NCBI RefSeq assembly: GCF_021401135.1
Contig: NZ_JACBFO010000003.1
Coordinates: 558,001 to 622,000 of the forward strand
Length of the DNA: 64,000 nucleotides
Source of the DNA: Azonexus sp. R2A61
Lineage (GTDB): Bacteria; Pseudomonadota; Gammaproteobacteria; Burkholderiales; Rhodocyclaceae
Direction: 5' to 3'
Shown here: in pieces, positions 26,603 to 38,240 of the stretch
How the letters are laid out: every line of letters begins with the position of its first letter
How positions within the stretch are numbered: the first letter of the stretch is position 1
Made by a program: the position numbers and the translations under genes
Notes under the pieces: model-generated
Seen by the model: only the letters and a program-made list of their open reading frames with translations
What the model was told of the DNA's origin: nothing
Databases searched by the model: none

Positions 26603-27545
26603 CCCACAGCAGGATCCCGCCTGGGAACGCAAGACTCTCGAAAAACTCGCCTTTGCCTCGCTCGCCGAGCAGCGCGCCCGGCGTCGCTGGGGCATCTTCT
26701 TCAAGCTGCTCGGTTTTGCTTACGTGGCGGTCATCCTGTTTACGCTGGTGGATTGGGAAAAGGGGCCGATCCATGACAAGCACACGGCGCTGGTCAGCCT
26801 GGAGGGCACCATTGCAGCCAAGGGCGAAGCTAATGCGGAAAACCTGATTTCGGCGCTGGATGCGGCTTTCGAGGCCGAGCAGTCGGTGGGGGTCGTGCTG
26901 CGCATCAACAGCCCGGGCGGCAGTCCGGTACAGGCGGGTCTGGTGAACGATGAAATCCGTCGCCTGCGCGGCAAGCATCCGGATAAGCCGCTGTATGTGG
27001 TGGTCGAGGATATCTGTGCCTCGGGCGGTTATTACGTGGCGGCCGCTGCGGACAAGATTTACGTGAACAAGGCCAGCATCGTTGGCTCGATCGGCGTGCT
27101 GATGGACGGTTTCGGTTTCACCGGGGCGATGGAAAAACTGGGCGTCGAACGCCGTCTGCTGACCGCCGGCGAAAACAAGGGCTTCCTCGACCCATTCTCG
27201 CCGCTGCCGGAAAAGCAGAAGGCATTTGCCGCTGCATTGCTGAAGGACATCCACCAGCAGTTCATCGATGTCGTCAAGGCGGGACGTGGCGATCGTTTGA
27301 AGGACAACCCCGATCTGTTCTCGGGGCTGATGTGGACCGGAGCGCAGAGCATTGCGCTGGGGCTTGCCGATGATTACGGTAGCGTCGATTCGGTGGCGCG
27401 CGATGTGTTGAAGGCGGAAACCGTGCTCGATTATTCGGTCAAGGACAATTTTGCCGAGCGTTTCGCCAAGCGTTTCGGCGCCGGTGCGGTCGACAGCCTG
27501 TGGCGCGGCATTTCCGGCGCCGCCTCGGATTTTCGCCTGAACTGA
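26595..27545 (+). CDS. sppA: S49 signal-peptide peptidase
   Basis: 316 aa, the short (36-kDa) form. One TM at about residues 33-51 (FFKLLGFAYVAVILFTLVDW), then the ClpP-like domain with RINSPGGSP and the serine in DICASGGYYVAAAAD; a downstream Lys in this fold completes the dyad. Degrades cleaved signal peptides in the membrane. Start MDNPQQDP chosen over an upstream ATG that lies inside the Rieske gene in another frame. Confidence 0.92.
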   Translation: MDNPQQDPAWERKTLEKLAFASLAEQRARRRWGIFFKLLGFAYVAVILFTLVDWEKGPIHDKHTALVSLEGTIAAKGEANAENLISALDAAFEAEQSVGVVLRINSPGGSPVQAGLVNDEIRRLRGKHPDKPLYVVVEDICASGGYYVAAAADKIYVNKASIVGSIGVLMDGFGFTGAMEKLGVERRLLTAGENKGFLDPFSPLPEKQKAFAAALLKDIHQQFIDVVKAGRGDRLKDNPDLFSGLMWTGAQSIALGLADDYGSVDSVARDVLKAETVLDYSVKDNFAERFAKRFGAGAVDSLWRGISGAASDFRLN

Positions 27546-28253
27546 TCAGGCCAGCAGCAGGAAAACGGTCGGACGCCGCTCGATATCGGGCGGCGTCTGT
27601 TTTTTCCACTGGCCAATGCTTTGCGTGCGTATCGTTTCGCCGGGCAGGCTCAGGTCGGTGGCCACGCACAGGCGTGTGGCCGGCTGGCAGTGCTGTATGA
27701 CGGCATCGAACATCGCCCGGTTCCGATACGGCGTTTCGATGAACAGCTGGGTCTGTCGTTTCCGGCGCGATTCGTTTTCCAGTTCGCGCAGGGCTTTGCT
27801 GCGGTCGACATCCTTCGCCGGCAGATATCCCTGAAAGGCGAAACGCTGGCCGTTCAGGCCGGAGGCCATCAAGGCCAGCAGTAGCGAGGAAGGGCCGATC
27901 AGCGGCACGACGCGGATGCCTTCATGTTGCGCGAGGGCCACCAGGTTGGCGCCTGGATCGGCGACGGCCGGGCAACCGGCCTCCGAGAGCAGGCCGACAT
28001 CGTGTCCGGCGCGCAGCGGTGCCAGCAGGCGTTCCAGCGCATCCGCCCGGGTGTGTTCGTTCAACTCCTCCAGTTGCAGCGACTGCAACGGCGCATCGGT
28101 ACCCGCCGCCTTGAGGAAGGCGCGCGCGCTCTTGGCCTGTTCGACGACAAAATGGGTCAGCGGTCTGAGCGTGGCGAGAACGTTCGCCGTCAGACAGTCG
28201 GCCGGTGCGACCGGGCCGAGCGGCACCGGGATCAGGTAGAGGGTGCCGGCCAT
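27546..28253 (-). CDS. tetrapyrrole-methylase-fold SAM methyltransferase (RsmI relative)
   Basis: 235 aa from [16 protein letters not shown]-binding LLSEAGCPAVADPG and IGPSSLLLALMASG motifs place it in the RsmI/YraL family, which 2'-O-methylates C1402 of 16S rRNA. The protein is shorter than classical RsmI (286 aa) and lacks its C-terminal domain, so another substrate is possible. Start shares a base with the maf stop. Confidence 0.8.
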   Translation of the reverse strand: MAGTLYLIPVPLGPVAPADCLTANVLATLRPLTHFVVEQAKSARAFLKAAGTDAPLQSLQLEELNEHTRADALERLLAPLRAGHDVGLLSEAGCPAVADPGANLVALAQHEGIRVVPLIGPSSLLLALMASGLNGQRFAFQGYLPAKDVDRSKALRELENESRRKRQTQLFIETPYRNRAMFDAVIQHCQPATRLCVATDLSLPGETIRTQSIGQWKKQTPPDIERRPTVFLLLA

Positions 28254-28831
28254 CAGAGAACGGCCACGCCCTGGCGGCGCAACATGTCGCACAGCGCGAT
28301 CAGCGGCAGGCCGACCAGTGCATTCGGGTCGTCACCCCGCATCGACTGCAGCAGGGCGATGCCGAGTCCTTCGGATTTGGCTGAGCCTGCGCAGTTGTAG
28401 GCCGGCTCGCGACGCAGGTAGTGTTCGATCTCGTCGTCGCTCAGCGTGCGGAAAGCGACCAGGGTCGGCACACCGCGGACCTCCGCCTCGCCGGTGGCGG
28501 CGTTGTACAGGCACAGACCGGTGAAGAAATTGACCGTCTTGCCGGATAGTTCGCGTAGTTGCTGGACGGCGCGGGAATGGTCGCCCGGTTTTCCGTAAAT
28601 TTTGCCGTCGACCGTGGCAACCTGATCGCTGCCGATGATCAGTGCCCTCGGGTGTGCCGTAGCGACAGCCCGTGCCTTGGCTTCGGAGAGTCTCAGGGCG
28701 AGGGCTTCTGGTGTTTCGCCGGGCAGGGGCGATTCGTCGGTCTGCGGATTGGCGACCGAAAACGGCAGGCCGAGTCGCCCGAGCAATTCCCGCCGGTAAG
28801 GCGAGGTCGAGGCGAGGATGATTTCTTGCAT
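28253..28831 (-). CDS. maf: Maf-like nucleotide pyrophosphatase (YceF type)
   Basis: 192 aa from [17 protein letters not shown], which is the canonical Maf start; an upstream TTG would add seven residues without a ribosome site. Conserved SDQVATVDG and KTVNFFTG motifs. YceF-type Maf proteins hydrolyse m7GTP. Adjacent and divergent to yceD, as in many betaproteobacteria and in E. coli. Confidence 0.92.
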   Translation of the reverse strand: MQEIILASTSPYRRELLGRLGLPFSVANPQTDESPLPGETPEALALRLSEAKARAVATAHPRALIIGSDQVATVDGKIYGKPGDHSRAVQQLRELSGKTVNFFTGLCLYNAATGEAEVRGVPTLVAFRTLSDDEIEHYLRREPAYNCAGSAKSEGLGIALLQSMRGDDPNALVGLPLIALCDMLRRQGVAVL

Positions 28832-28944
28832 GGTGATTTCTTTATGCAACAAGGCGTTGCGGCGATGAGTTCAGGCAACACTTTGTTTTGACTTGATGGA
28901 CTAAAAATAATATCATCTCGGGTTTTAGTCGCAACAGCTTCAGT

Positions 28945-29433
28945 TTGAAAAGAATCAACGATGCCTTTGTCTTTGCCCGGAATGGCGGTGTTCTTGAGGG
29001 AACGCTGGCGGTTCGGGAGCTGGCGCGCCTGCACGATCTGCTTGCCGGATTGGATGGTGGGGTTGCCTGGCGTCTGGAAGGATACAAGGGGTCTCGTGGA
29101 GAGCCGCTGCTGCAGTTGACCGTTACCGGCGTTTTGCCGTTGGCCTGTCAGCGCTGCCTTGAAGCGGTACCTTTCGAACTCGATGTCGATAGTCTGCTGG
29201 AACTGGTTCCGGAAGGTGCCGACATGTCGCAGGACGAGCTGGAAGACGATAGCCGGGATTTCCTGCCGGTGGTGAAAGAGCTGGACGTGGCCGAATTGGT
29301 GGAGGATGAAATCCTTCTGGCCCTGCCGGTGGCGCCGCGGCACGAAAAATGTGGTTTGCCGGGAACAGCCGAAGCTGGTGATCGGGTCAATCCTTTCACT
29401 GTGCTCGGTGGGCTCAAGGGCAAGCCGAACTGA
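28945..29433 (+). CDS. yceD: YceD (DUF177) 23S rRNA accumulation protein
   Basis: 162 aa with the DUF177 CQRCLE zinc-knuckle-like pair and the acidic [27 protein letters not shown] region split over about 30 residues. The frame opens at a TTG (MKRINDAF); no ATG lies nearby, so the start is an inference. Directly precedes rpmF as in other proteobacteria. Linked to ribosome assembly. Confidence 0.9.
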   Translation: MKRINDAFVFARNGGVLEGTLAVRELARLHDLLAGLDGGVAWRLEGYKGSRGEPLLQLTVTGVLPLACQRCLEAVPFELDVDSLLELVPEGADMSQDELEDDSRDFLPVVKELDVAELVEDEILLALPVAPRHEKCGLPGTAEAGDRVNPFTVLGGLKGKPN

Positions 29434-29452
29434 TTTATTTAGGAGCAACAAA

Positions 29453-29632
29453 ATGGCCGTTCAACAGAACAAGAAGTCCCCGTCGAAGCGTGGCATGCAC
29501 CGTGCCCACGATTTCCTGTCCGCCCCGCCGCTGGCCGTTGAGCCGACGACCGGCGAGACGCACCTGCGTCACCATGTTTCCCCGAACGGTTTCTACCGCG
29601 GCAAGAAAGTCCTGAAGGGCAAGGGCGAGTAA
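29453..29632 (+). CDS. rpmF: 50S ribosomal protein L32
   Basis: 59 aa. Starts [20 protein letters not shown], ending Lys-rich. AGGAG site 8 bases before ATG. It lacks the C-terminal Cys pairs of the zinc-binding form, so this is a zinc-free L32. Confidence 0.97.
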   Translation: MAVQQNKKSPSKRGMHRAHDFLSAPPLAVEPTTGETHLRHHVSPNGFYRGKKVLKGKGE

Positions 29633-29645
29633 TCGTTCAGAGTTG

Positions 29646-29683
29646 GGCAGGCGGCTCCGCGAGGAGCGCCTGCCTTTCTTTTT
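29646..29683 (+). terminator. attenuator/terminator between rpmF and plsX
   Basis: GGCAGGC(G)GCTCC and GGAGCGCCTGCC form a 12-bp stem with one bulged G, then TTTCTTTTT. It separates ribosomal-protein from lipid genes and probably passes partial read-through, since plsX starts 4 bp later. Confidence 0.82.
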
Positions 29684-29686
29684 GCC

Positions 29687-30718
29687 ATGACAACTCGTAT
29701 CGCCATCGATTGCATGGGCGGTGACCACGGGCCGTCGGTGACGGTTCCTGCTGCGTTGCGCTTTCTTGCAGAACATCCGGCGGCTAATCTCATCCTGGTT
29801 GGTCAGGAGGAGGTTTTGCGACCTGCGTTGGGCGCTCAGGCAACCGACCCCAGGATTCGCGTCGTTCACGCCAGCGAAGTGATTGGCATGGACGAGTCGC
29901 CGGCCCTCGCCATGCGCAACAAGAAGGATTCTTCGATGCGTGTGGCCATTGATCTGGTCAAGGCAGGCGAAGCTTCGGCCTGCGTTTCGGCCGGCAACAC
30001 GGGAGCGCTGATGGCGATTTCCCGTTTCGTGCTGAAAATGCTGCCCGGCATTGATCGACCGGCGCTGTGTCCGGTGCTGCCTACCGTTGGCGGCGGGCAT
30101 GTTCACATGCTGGATCTTGGTGCGAACGTCGATTGCGAAGCGGAGCATCTGCTTCAGTTCGGCGTCATGGGTGCCATGCTGGCAGCCGCCGTCGATCATT
30201 GCGAACGGCCGCGGGTCGGCTTGCTGAACATCGGTTCGGAAGACATCAAGGGCAATGAGGTGGTCAAGCAGGCGGCCGAGTTGCTGAAAAATTCGGGCTT
30301 GAACTTCATCGGCAATGTCGAGGGCGACGGCATCTTCAAGGCCGAGGCCGATGTCGTCGTATGTGACGGTTTTGTTGGCAATGTCGCCCTGAAATCCTCC
30401 GAAGGCGTGGCCCAGATGCTGGCAACCTTCCTGCGGCAGGAATTCGGTCGCAACCTGCTGACCCGCCTGGCGGCGCTGATCGCCATGCCGGTACTGAAAA
30501 ATTTCAAGCGGCGCCTCGATCATCGCCGCTACAACGGCGCCGTGCTTCTCGGTCTGAAAGGCATTTCGGTGAAAAGCCACGGTTCAGCCGATGCCTTGTC
30601 CTTTTTTCATGCCATCGGCCGTGCCTACGATGCTGCCGAGAATCGCGTGATCGAGCGCATCGCCGAAAAGCTGGCCCAGATGAATGCGGCGCAAGCCGCT
30701 GTCACGGAGAATTCCTGA
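29687..30718 (+). CDS. plsX: phosphate acyltransferase PlsX
   Basis: 343 aa. Starts [17 protein letters not shown], with the [12 protein letters not shown] loop and the DLGANVDC motif of PlsX. Converts acyl-ACP to acyl-phosphate for phospholipid synthesis (PlsY partner not in window). Peripheral membrane enzyme. First gene of the fab cluster. Confidence 0.96.
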   Translation: MTTRIAIDCMGGDHGPSVTVPAALRFLAEHPAANLILVGQEEVLRPALGAQATDPRIRVVHASEVIGMDESPALAMRNKKDSSMRVAIDLVKAGEASACVSAGNTGALMAISRFVLKMLPGIDRPALCPVLPTVGGGHVHMLDLGANVDCEAEHLLQFGVMGAMLAAAVDHCERPRVGLLNIGSEDIKGNEVVKQAAELLKNSGLNFIGNVEGDGIFKAEADVVVCDGFVGNVALKSSEGVAQMLATFLRQEFGRNLLTRLAALIAMPVLKNFKRRLDHRRYNGAVLLGLKGISVKSHGSADALSFFHAIGRAYDAAENRVIERIAEKLAQMNAAQAAVTENS

Positions 30719-30719
30719 A

Positions 30720-31679
30720 ATGTACGCACGCGTGATCGGTACCGGTAGCTATCTGCCGGGAAGTCCCGTCAGCAACGATGAACTTGCGGCGCGTGGGATC
30801 GATACCAATGACGAGTGGATCGTTACCCGGACCGGGATTCGTAGCCGTCATCTGGCACCGGTCGGAACGACGTCGAGCGACATCGGCCTGATCGCTGCGC
30901 AGCGCGCCCTGGAAATGGCCGGTGTGGCTGCCGCCGAACTCGATTTGATCATCGTTGCCACGTCGACCCCGGATTTCATCTTTCCCAGCACGGCTTGCCT
31001 GATCCAGAACAAGCTCGGCAACAAGGGGGCAACGGCTTTCGACGTGCAGGCCGTTTGTGCCGGTTTTGCCTATGCGCTGGGTGTCGCCGAGAAATTCATT
31101 CGTTCCGGCTCGCATCGCAAGGCACTGGTGATCGGCGCCGAGGTTTTTTCGCGCATCCTCGACTGGAAGGACCGCGGAACCTGCGTCTTGTTCGGCGACG
31201 GTGCCGGCGCGGTGGTGCTGACGGCTTCCGAAACGCCCGGAATCCTGGCCACGGCCCTGCACGCCGATGGCAGCTATTCGGGCATCCTCAACGTGCCGGG
31301 GCAGGTCTGTGGCGGTCAGGTGACCGGCGACCCATTCCTGCGCATGGACGGGCAGGCCGTCTTCAAGTTTGCGGTGCGCGTGCTTGCCGATGTCGCCGAA
31401 GAGGTTTGTGCGGCGGCCGGCGTGGCCAGTAGCGACGTTGACTGGCTGATTCCGCATCAGGCCAACCTGCGCATCATCGATGCGACCGGCAAGAAGCTCG
31501 GCATTGATCGCAACAAGGTGGTGGTGACGGTCGATCGTCATGGCAACACTTCGGCCGCTTCGGTGCCGCTGGCGCTTGACGAGGCGGTGCGCGACGGACG
31601 TATCCAGCGCGGCCAAAAAGTCCTGCTCGAAGGCATCGGCGGCGGTTTCGCCTGGGGTGCCGCGTTGCTCGAATTCTGA
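30720..31679 (+). CDS. fabH: 3-oxoacyl-ACP synthase III
   Basis: 319 aa. Catalytic Cys in [13 protein letters not shown], His in IPHQAN and Asn in [10 protein letters not shown] complete the KAS III triad. Starts [13 protein letters not shown] one base after plsX with a GGAG site. Condenses acetyl-CoA with malonyl-ACP to start each fatty acid. Confidence 0.97.
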   Translation: MYARVIGTGSYLPGSPVSNDELAARGIDTNDEWIVTRTGIRSRHLAPVGTTSSDIGLIAAQRALEMAGVAAAELDLIIVATSTPDFIFPSTACLIQNKLGNKGATAFDVQAVCAGFAYALGVAEKFIRSGSHRKALVIGAEVFSRILDWKDRGTCVLFGDGAGAVVLTASETPGILATALHADGSYSGILNVPGQVCGGQVTGDPFLRMDGQAVFKFAVRVLADVAEEVCAAAGVASSDVDWLIPHQANLRIIDATGKKLGIDRNKVVVTVDRHGNTSAASVPLALDEAVRDGRIQRGQKVLLEGIGGGFAWGAALLEF

Positions 31680-31693
31680 TAGGAGACTGATTG

Positions 31694-32620
31694 ATGTCTT
31701 TTGCCTTCGTATTTCCCGGCCAGGGCTCGCAGAGCGTTGGCATGATGGCCGCCTACGGCGATGCCGCCGTGGTTCGCGCGACCTTTGACGAGGCTTCCGC
31801 CGCGCTCGGCGACGACCTGTGGGCGATGGTTGCCGACGGTCCGGCCGAGGTGCTGACCCAGACCGTCAACACCCAGCCGGTCATGCTCACTGCCGGCATC
31901 GCCGCCTGGCGCCTGTGGTGCGAAAAGGGCGGCAAGATGCCGGCCGTCGTCGCCGGTCACAGCCTGGGCGAATATTCGGCGCTGGTCGCCGCCGGTGTCA
32001 TTGAATTCAAGGACGCGGTGCCACTGGTCCGCCTGCGTGCCGCCGCCATGCAGGAAGCCGTGCCGCTCGGCACCGGTGCGATGGCCGCCGTGCTCGGCCT
32101 GGATAATGCCGGTATCGTTGCCGCCTGTGCTGAAGCGGCGCAGGGCGAGATTGTCGAGCCGGTCAATTTCAACGCCAACGGCCAGACCGTGATCGCCGGC
32201 CACAAGGGCGCCGTCGAACGTGCCATGGATGCCTGCAAGGCGCGTGGCGCGAAGATGGCCAAGGCGCTGCCGGTGTCGGCCCCGTTCCACTCCTCGCTGA
32301 TTCGTCCGGCCGCCGACAAGCTGGCGGCGCGTCTGGCCGAGCTGACGCTGCAGGCACCGAAGATCCCGGTGATCAACAACGTCGACGTGGCGATCGAAAA
32401 CGATCCGGCCCGGATCAAGGACGCGCTGGTGCGCCAGGCCTACAACCCGGTACGCTGGGTCGAGACGATCCAGAAAATGGCCGCCATCGGCGTGTCGACC
32501 GTGGCAGAGTGTGGTCCGGGCAAGGTTCTGGCCGGTCTGACCAAGCGCTGTGCCGACGGTGTCGCCGGCGTCGCCCTGGCCGACGCGGCGGCCATCGAAG
32601 CCAATCTCGGCCTGGAGTAA
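31694..32620 (+). CDS. fabD: malonyl-CoA:ACP transacylase
   Basis: 308 aa. Active Ser in GHSLGEYSAL, start MSFAFVFPGQGSQS, and APFHSSLI for the catalytic His. AGGAGA lies 8 bases before ATG. Loads malonate on ACP. Confidence 0.97.
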   Translation: MSFAFVFPGQGSQSVGMMAAYGDAAVVRATFDEASAALGDDLWAMVADGPAEVLTQTVNTQPVMLTAGIAAWRLWCEKGGKMPAVVAGHSLGEYSALVAAGVIEFKDAVPLVRLRAAAMQEAVPLGTGAMAAVLGLDNAGIVAACAEAAQGEIVEPVNFNANGQTVIAGHKGAVERAMDACKARGAKMAKALPVSAPFHSSLIRPAADKLAARLAELTLQAPKIPVINNVDVAIENDPARIKDALVRQAYNPVRWVETIQKMAAIGVSTVAECGPGKVLAGLTKRCADGVAGVALADAAAIEANLGLE

Positions 32621-32623
32621 GCG

Positions 32624-33674
<1,051 letters not shown>

Positions 33675-33696
33675 GCCAATTCCGGTTTGAACCAGG

Positions 33697-33723
33697 CAAG
33701 GCCGGCCCGCTAGGCCGGCCTTG
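33697..33723 (+). other. intergenic hairpin between acpP and fabF
   Basis: CAAGGCCGGCC and GGCCGGCCTTG make a perfect 11-bp stem around CGCTA. Only scattered T follows (TCACTTTTG), so it is probably a partial terminator or a 3' stabiliser that keeps acpP mRNA abundant relative to fabF. Confidence 0.7.
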
Positions 33724-33749
33724 TCACTTTTGCTTTCGGAGTGCACATC

Positions 33750-34985
33750 TTGGCACGTCGCAGAGTCGTCATCACCGGCCTGGGTCTGATTTCCCCGGTC
33801 GGCAACAGCGTCGAAGAGGGCTGGCAGAACATCATTGCCGGCCGTACCGGTATCGCGCCGATCACCCGTTTCGACACCTCTACCTTCCCGGTCCAGTTTG
33901 CCGGCGAGGTCAAGAATTTCGACATCACCCAGTACATTTCCGCCAAGGACGCCCGCCGCATGGATACCTTCATCCATTACGGCCTGGCGGCGGGCATGCA
34001 GGCCGTGCGCGATGCCGGCCTGGACCAGGAAGGCGCCGCCGATCCTGAACGGGTCGGTGTCGCCATTGGTTCCGGTATCGGCGGTCTGCCGCTGATCGAA
34101 GCCACCAAGGACGAGTACAACGCGGCCGGCGTGCGCAAGGTGTCGCCGTTCTTCGTGCCCGGTTCGATCATCAACATGATCTCCGGCAACCTGTCGATCG
34201 AGTTCGGCTTCAAGGGGCCGAACCTGTCGATCGTCACCGCCTGCACGACCGGTACGCACTCGATCGGCGAAGCCGCGCGCATCATCGAATACGGCGACGC
34301 CGACGTGATGGTTGCCGGCGGTGCCGAATCGACGGTGTCGCCGCTCGGTCTCGGCGGTTTCTGCGCCGCCCGCGCGCTGTCTACCCGCAACGACGATCCG
34401 GCCACGGCCAGCCGTCCGTGGGACAAGGATCGCGACGGCTTTGTGCTGGGCGAGGGCGCTGGCGTTCTGGTCCTCGAAGAGTACGAGCACGCCAAGGCGC
34501 GTGGTGCCAAGATCTACGCCGAAGTGGCCGGCTACGGCATGAGCGCCGACGCTTATCACATTACCGCGCCGAACATGGACGGCCCGCGCCGCTCGATGGT
34601 CAATGCGTTGAAGAACGCCGGCATTGGTCCGTCCGACGTGCAGTACGTCAATGCGCACGGTACATCCACACCGCTTGGCGACAAGAACGAATCCGACGCC
34701 ATCAAGGCGGCTTTTGGCGACGCGCAGAAGTCCATCGTCGTCAATTCGACCAAGTCGATGACCGGCCACCTGCTGGGCGGCGCCGGCGGTGTCGAGTCGT
34801 TGTTCACGGTGCTGGCGATCCATCACCAGATTTCGCCGCCGACCATCAACATCTTCAACCAGGATCCCGAGTGCGACCTGGATTACTGCGCCAACCAGGC
34901 GCGGCCGATGAAGATCGATGTGGCGCTGAAGAACAACTTCGGCTTCGGCGGGACCAACGGTTCGCTGGTTTTCAAGCGGATCTGA
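33750..34985 (+). CDS. fabF: 3-oxoacyl-ACP synthase II
   Basis: 411 aa. Catalytic Cys in [11 protein letters not shown], His in [11 protein letters not shown] and in [11 protein letters not shown] start at TTG (giving [12 protein letters not shown]) because a CGGAG site lies 8 bases upstream; the in-frame GTG at 33741 overlaps that site. Elongates to long chains and makes cis-vaccenate. Confidence 0.95.
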   Translation: MARRRVVITGLGLISPVGNSVEEGWQNIIAGRTGIAPITRFDTSTFPVQFAGEVKNFDITQYISAKDARRMDTFIHYGLAAGMQAVRDAGLDQEGAADPERVGVAIGSGIGGLPLIEATKDEYNAAGVRKVSPFFVPGSIINMISGNLSIEFGFKGPNLSIVTACTTGTHSIGEAARIIEYGDADVMVAGGAESTVSPLGLGGFCAARALSTRNDDPATASRPWDKDRDGFVLGEGAGVLVLEEYEHAKARGAKIYAEVAGYGMSADAYHITAPNMDGPRRSMVNALKNAGIGPSDVQYVNAHGTSTPLGDKNESDAIKAAFGDAQKSIVVNSTKSMTGHLLGGAGGVESLFTVLAIHHQISPPTINIFNQDPECDLDYCANQARPMKIDVALKNNFGFGGTNGSLVFKRI

Positions 34986-35007
34986 ACGCCTTGCGCAGAG
35001 GCGAACG

Positions 35008-35457
35008 GTGCGCTTCCCGATCCTGATCGAGGTGCACCGTTCGCGATGGATGCCGGCCTGTTTGGCCGGCATTGTCGTTTCCGGGCTGGCCGTTGTTCTT
35101 GCCTACCCCGGCAGTCGGCTGGATCAGGCGATTTTTTCACTGATCCTGCTGTTGACCGCAGCCCTGGCCTGGCGACATCTGGCCCGTATCCCGTTTCGCT
35201 TCTTGCGACTGCAGGCCGACGGCAGCATCAGCCTGAGTCGTGAAGCGACGGCGGCAGGGCGCACCGCCGATCTGCTGCCCGGCGCCTTCGTTCATCCGCT
35301 GCTGACGGCCTTTCGCGTGGCGCTGCCGGACGAGCGTCCGGTCGGCTTCGTTCTTGCGGTCGACTCGGCTGGCGGGGAGGATTTGCGCCGGCTACGCGTA
35401 TTCCTGCGCTGGCGAGCCGGCGTGACGAGCGTCAGCGTGCCGGACGGCGACGCCTGA
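35008..35457 (+). CDS. YgfX-like small membrane protein
   Basis: 149 aa from GTG ([14 protein letters not shown]). Two TMs at about residues 15-32 and 40-55, then a beta-rich cytoplasmic domain. The layout fits YgfX (toxin CptA) proteins, which in E. coli contact FtsZ and MreB and pair with SdhE; no sdhE gene is present here. Its last 26 bp overlap the 3' end of nadB on the other strand. Confidence 0.65.
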   Translation: MRFPILIEVHRSRWMPACLAGIVVSGLAVVLAYPGSRLDQAIFSLILLLTAALAWRHLARIPFRFLRLQADGSISLSREATAAGRTADLLPGAFVHPLLTAFRVALPDERPVGFVLAVDSAGGEDLRRLRVFLRWRAGVTSVSVPDGDA

Positions 35458-37009
35458 GGACGATGTTGCGTACCTTGGGCGCCAGTTCCGGATAGTCCCG
35501 CGAGAAGTGCAGGCCGCGGCTTTCCTTGCGGCGCATCGCGCAACGGACGATCAGGTCGGCCGTGACAACGAGGTTGCGCAGTTCGATCAAGTCGTGGCTG
35601 ACCCGGAAATTGGCATAGAACTCGTCGATCTCGCGCATCAGCAGCGCGATCCGGTGCTGGGCGCGCTTCAGGCGCTTGGTGGTGCGCACGATGCCGACGT
35701 AGTCCCACATGAAGCGGCGCAGTTCGTCCCAGTTGTGCGAGATGACCACTTCCTCGTCGGCGTCGGTGACGCGGCTTTCGTCCCAGGCCGGCAATGTGGG
35801 CAGCACGGGCTTTTTGGCCGCCAGCATGTCGTTGACCGCAGCTTCCGAGAAGACGATGCATTCGAGCAGCGAATTCGAAGCCAGGCGGTTGGCGCCGTGC
35901 AGGCCGGTACATGAGGCTTCGCCGGCGACATAGAGACCGGCGACATCGGTCTGCCCCTTGAGGTCGCAGACGACGCCGCCGCAGGTGTAATGGGCGGCGG
36001 GCACGACCGGGATCGGTTCGCGTGCGATGTCGATGCCGAGCTCCAGGCAGCGCGCGTGGATGTTCGGGAAATGCTCGCGGATGAAGGCTTCGCCCTTGTG
36101 CGAGATGTCGAGATGCACGCAGTCCAGGCCGCGCTTCTTCATTTCGAAGTCGATGGCGCGGGCGACCACGTCGCGCGGCGCCAGTTCAGCGCGTTCGTCG
36201 TGCTCGGGCATGAAGCGCGTGCCGTCAGGCAGTTTGAGCAGGCCGCCTTCGCCGCGTACGGCTTCGGAAATCAGGAAGGACTTGGCTTGCGGGTGGTAAA
36301 GGCAGGTCGGGTGGAACTGGATGAATTCCATGTTCGACACCCGGCAACCGGCGCGCCAGGCCATCGCGATGCCGTCGCCGGTCGAGGTATCGGGATTGGT
36401 CGTGTAGAGGTAGACCTTGCCGGCGCCACCGGTGGCCAGCAGGGTGTTGTCGGCGCCGACGGTCAGGACTTCGCCGGTCTGGCTGTTGAGCACATAGGCA
36501 CCGTAGCAACGGTTTTCGTCGCGGCCGATTTTCGGCCCGGTGATCAGGTCGACCGCAATATGGTGTTCGAGCACCGTGATGTTCGGATTGGCCCGGACTT
36601 TCTGGGTCAGCGTCTCCTGCACCGCGGCCCCGGTGGCGTCGGCGACGTGGATGACGCGTCGGGCACTGTGACCGCCTTCGCGTGTCAGGTGGTAGCCGGA
36701 CGCGTCCTTGGTGAAGGGGACGCCTTGGTCGATCAGCCATTCGATCGCCCGGCGGCCGTTTTCGACGACGAAGCGGGTGGCTTTTTCGTCGTTCAGCCAG
36801 GCGCCGGCAACCAGCGTGTCGTGGATGTGCGCCTCGATCGAATCCTGGCTGTCGAGCACCGCGGCAATGCCGCCTTGCGCCCAGCCCGAGGCGGAATCTT
36901 CGAGCGTCCGCTTGCTGACCAGGGCAACGCGGCAATGCGGCGCCAGACGGAGCGCGGCCGATTGTCCGGCCAGCCCGCTGCCGATGATGAGCACATCGAA
37001 TTTCTGCAC
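35432..37009 (-). CDS. nadB: L-aspartate oxidase
   Basis: 525 aa. FAD-binding [14 protein letters not shown] at the N-terminus, [17 protein letters not shown] substrate loop, and the C-terminal helical domain of the succinate-dehydrogenase/fumarate-reductase flavoprotein family. Makes iminoaspartate for NAD synthesis. Divergent from rpoE as in E. coli and Pseudomonas. Confidence 0.96.
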   Translation of the reverse strand: MQKFDVLIIGSGLAGQSAALRLAPHCRVALVSKRTLEDSASGWAQGGIAAVLDSQDSIEAHIHDTLVAGAWLNDEKATRFVVENGRRAIEWLIDQGVPFTKDASGYHLTREGGHSARRVIHVADATGAAVQETLTQKVRANPNITVLEHHIAVDLITGPKIGRDENRCYGAYVLNSQTGEVLTVGADNTLLATGGAGKVYLYTTNPDTSTGDGIAMAWRAGCRVSNMEFIQFHPTCLYHPQAKSFLISEAVRGEGGLLKLPDGTRFMPEHDERAELAPRDVVARAIDFEMKKRGLDCVHLDISHKGEAFIREHFPNIHARCLELGIDIAREPIPVVPAAHYTCGGVVCDLKGQTDVAGLYVAGEASCTGLHGANRLASNSLLECIVFSEAAVNDMLAAKKPVLPTLPAWDESRVTDADEEVVISHNWDELRRFMWDYVGIVRTTKRLKRAQHRIALLMREIDEFYANFRVSHDLIELRNLVVTADLIVRCAMRRKESRGLHFSRDYPELAPKVRNIVLRRRRPAR

Positions 37010-37185
37010 GGCTGTTCTCTAGGGGAATTGTTTGGCGCGAAATATAGCACGCGCCAAAGCCCTCATACCGTTACGCAACGTCACAATCTTCACGGCTGAG
37101 CGCCGTGCGGCAGAGGGCGTGCGCGCCGCGGCTGCGCTATACTTTCGCGACAACATACGACAACCCTCAGGGAACAGACAAAGTC

Positions 37186-37785
37186 ATGAGTGAGCGCGAG
37201 ATCGACCAGGTTCTGGTCGAGCGGGCACAGCGTGGTGATCAGACCGCCTTCGACCAGTTGGTGGGCAAGTACCAGCGCAAGCTGAATCGTCTGCTGGCGC
37301 GCTTCATCCGCGACCCGGCCGAGGTCGAGGACGTGACCCAGGAGGCCTTCATCAAGGCTTTCCGTGCCTTGCCCGCGTTTCGCGGCGAAAGCGCCTTCTA
37401 TACCTGGCTGTACCGGATCGGCATCAACACGGCCAAGAACTATCTGGTCTCCCAGGGGCGGCGTGCGCCGACCAGTACCGAATACGATGCCGACGAAGCC
37501 GAGACCTTCGAGGATGCGGCCTTGCTGCGCGACATCAACACGCCGGAAAGCCTGCTGATGTCGAAGCAGATCGGCCAGACCGTCGATGCGGCGATGGAAG
37601 CGCTGCCCGAGGAGCTGCGGACGGCGATCATGCTGCGCGAGATCGAGGGGCTGTCCTATGAGGAAATCGCCGGCATCATGGATTGTCCGATCGGCACCGT
37701 GCGTTCGCGCATTTTCCGGGCGCGCGAAGCCGTTGCGGCGCGTCTGCGCCCCTTGCTGGATACCGCGCCGGATCGCCGCTGGTGA
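37186..37785 (+). CDS. rpoE: ECF sigma factor sigma-E
   Basis: 199 aa. Region 2 (FDQLVGKYQRKLNRLLARFI, DVTQEAFIKAFRAL) and region 4 (LREIEGLSYEEIAGIMDCPI, GTVRSRIFRARE). Start MSEREID lies right after a GGGAA-type site. Directs the envelope-stress regulon. Directly followed by rseC and mucD; the anti-sigma genes rseA and rseB usual between are absent here. TATACT at 37138-37143 is a possible -10. Confidence 0.95.
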   Translation: MSEREIDQVLVERAQRGDQTAFDQLVGKYQRKLNRLLARFIRDPAEVEDVTQEAFIKAFRALPAFRGESAFYTWLYRIGINTAKNYLVSQGRRAPTSTEYDADEAETFEDAALLRDINTPESLLMSKQIGQTVDAAMEALPEELRTAIMLREIEGLSYEEIAGIMDCPIGTVRSRIFRAREAVAARLRPLLDTAPDRRW

Positions 37786-38240
37786 TGACCGAAGGTTTCA
37801 GCACGATACGCGCGCAGGTCAGCGCGCTGGACGGCCGCGAGGCGCTGGTCGAAGTGCAGCAGGGCTGTGGCCGCTGTTATGAAAAGGGTGGTTGCGGCGG
37901 CCAGTCGCTGACCCAGATGTTCTGCAACGGGCCGAAACGCTACCGGGTGCGCAACGACGTTGGTGCGCAGGTCGGCGATACGGTCAGCGTTGCGGTCGCG
38001 CCGGGCAACATCCGGCGCTCCGCCAACCTGGCCTATGGCTTGCCGGTGGTCGCCTGTCTGGCCGGGGCGATTGTCGGGGATCTCTGGCTGGGCGACGTTG
38101 CTGCCATGCTGGGCGGATTGCTCGGCCTGTTCGCCGGGTTCGCGCTGATGTTGCAGCGTTCCCGTGGCGAAGCGGCGAACGCGGCCGACCAGCCTTACAT
38201 TCTCTCCCGCATGACGGATCGATCGGAGGAAACGCCATGA
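37785..38240 (+). CDS. rseC: RseC-like redox membrane protein
   Basis: 151 aa. Four cysteines C28, C31, C37 and C47 in QQGCGRCYEKGGCGG and MFCNGP are the RseC/RnfB-like pattern; two TMs follow at about residues 83-103 and 107-124. Acts with the SoxR-reducing complex and sigma-E control. Start codon shares one base with rpoE stop. Confidence 0.9.
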   Translation: MTEGFSTIRAQVSALDGREALVEVQQGCGRCYEKGGCGGQSLTQMFCNGPKRYRVRNDVGAQVGDTVSVAVAPGNIRRSANLAYGLPVVACLAGAIVGDLWLGDVAAMLGGLLGLFAGFALMLQRSRGEAANAADQPYILSRMTDRSEETP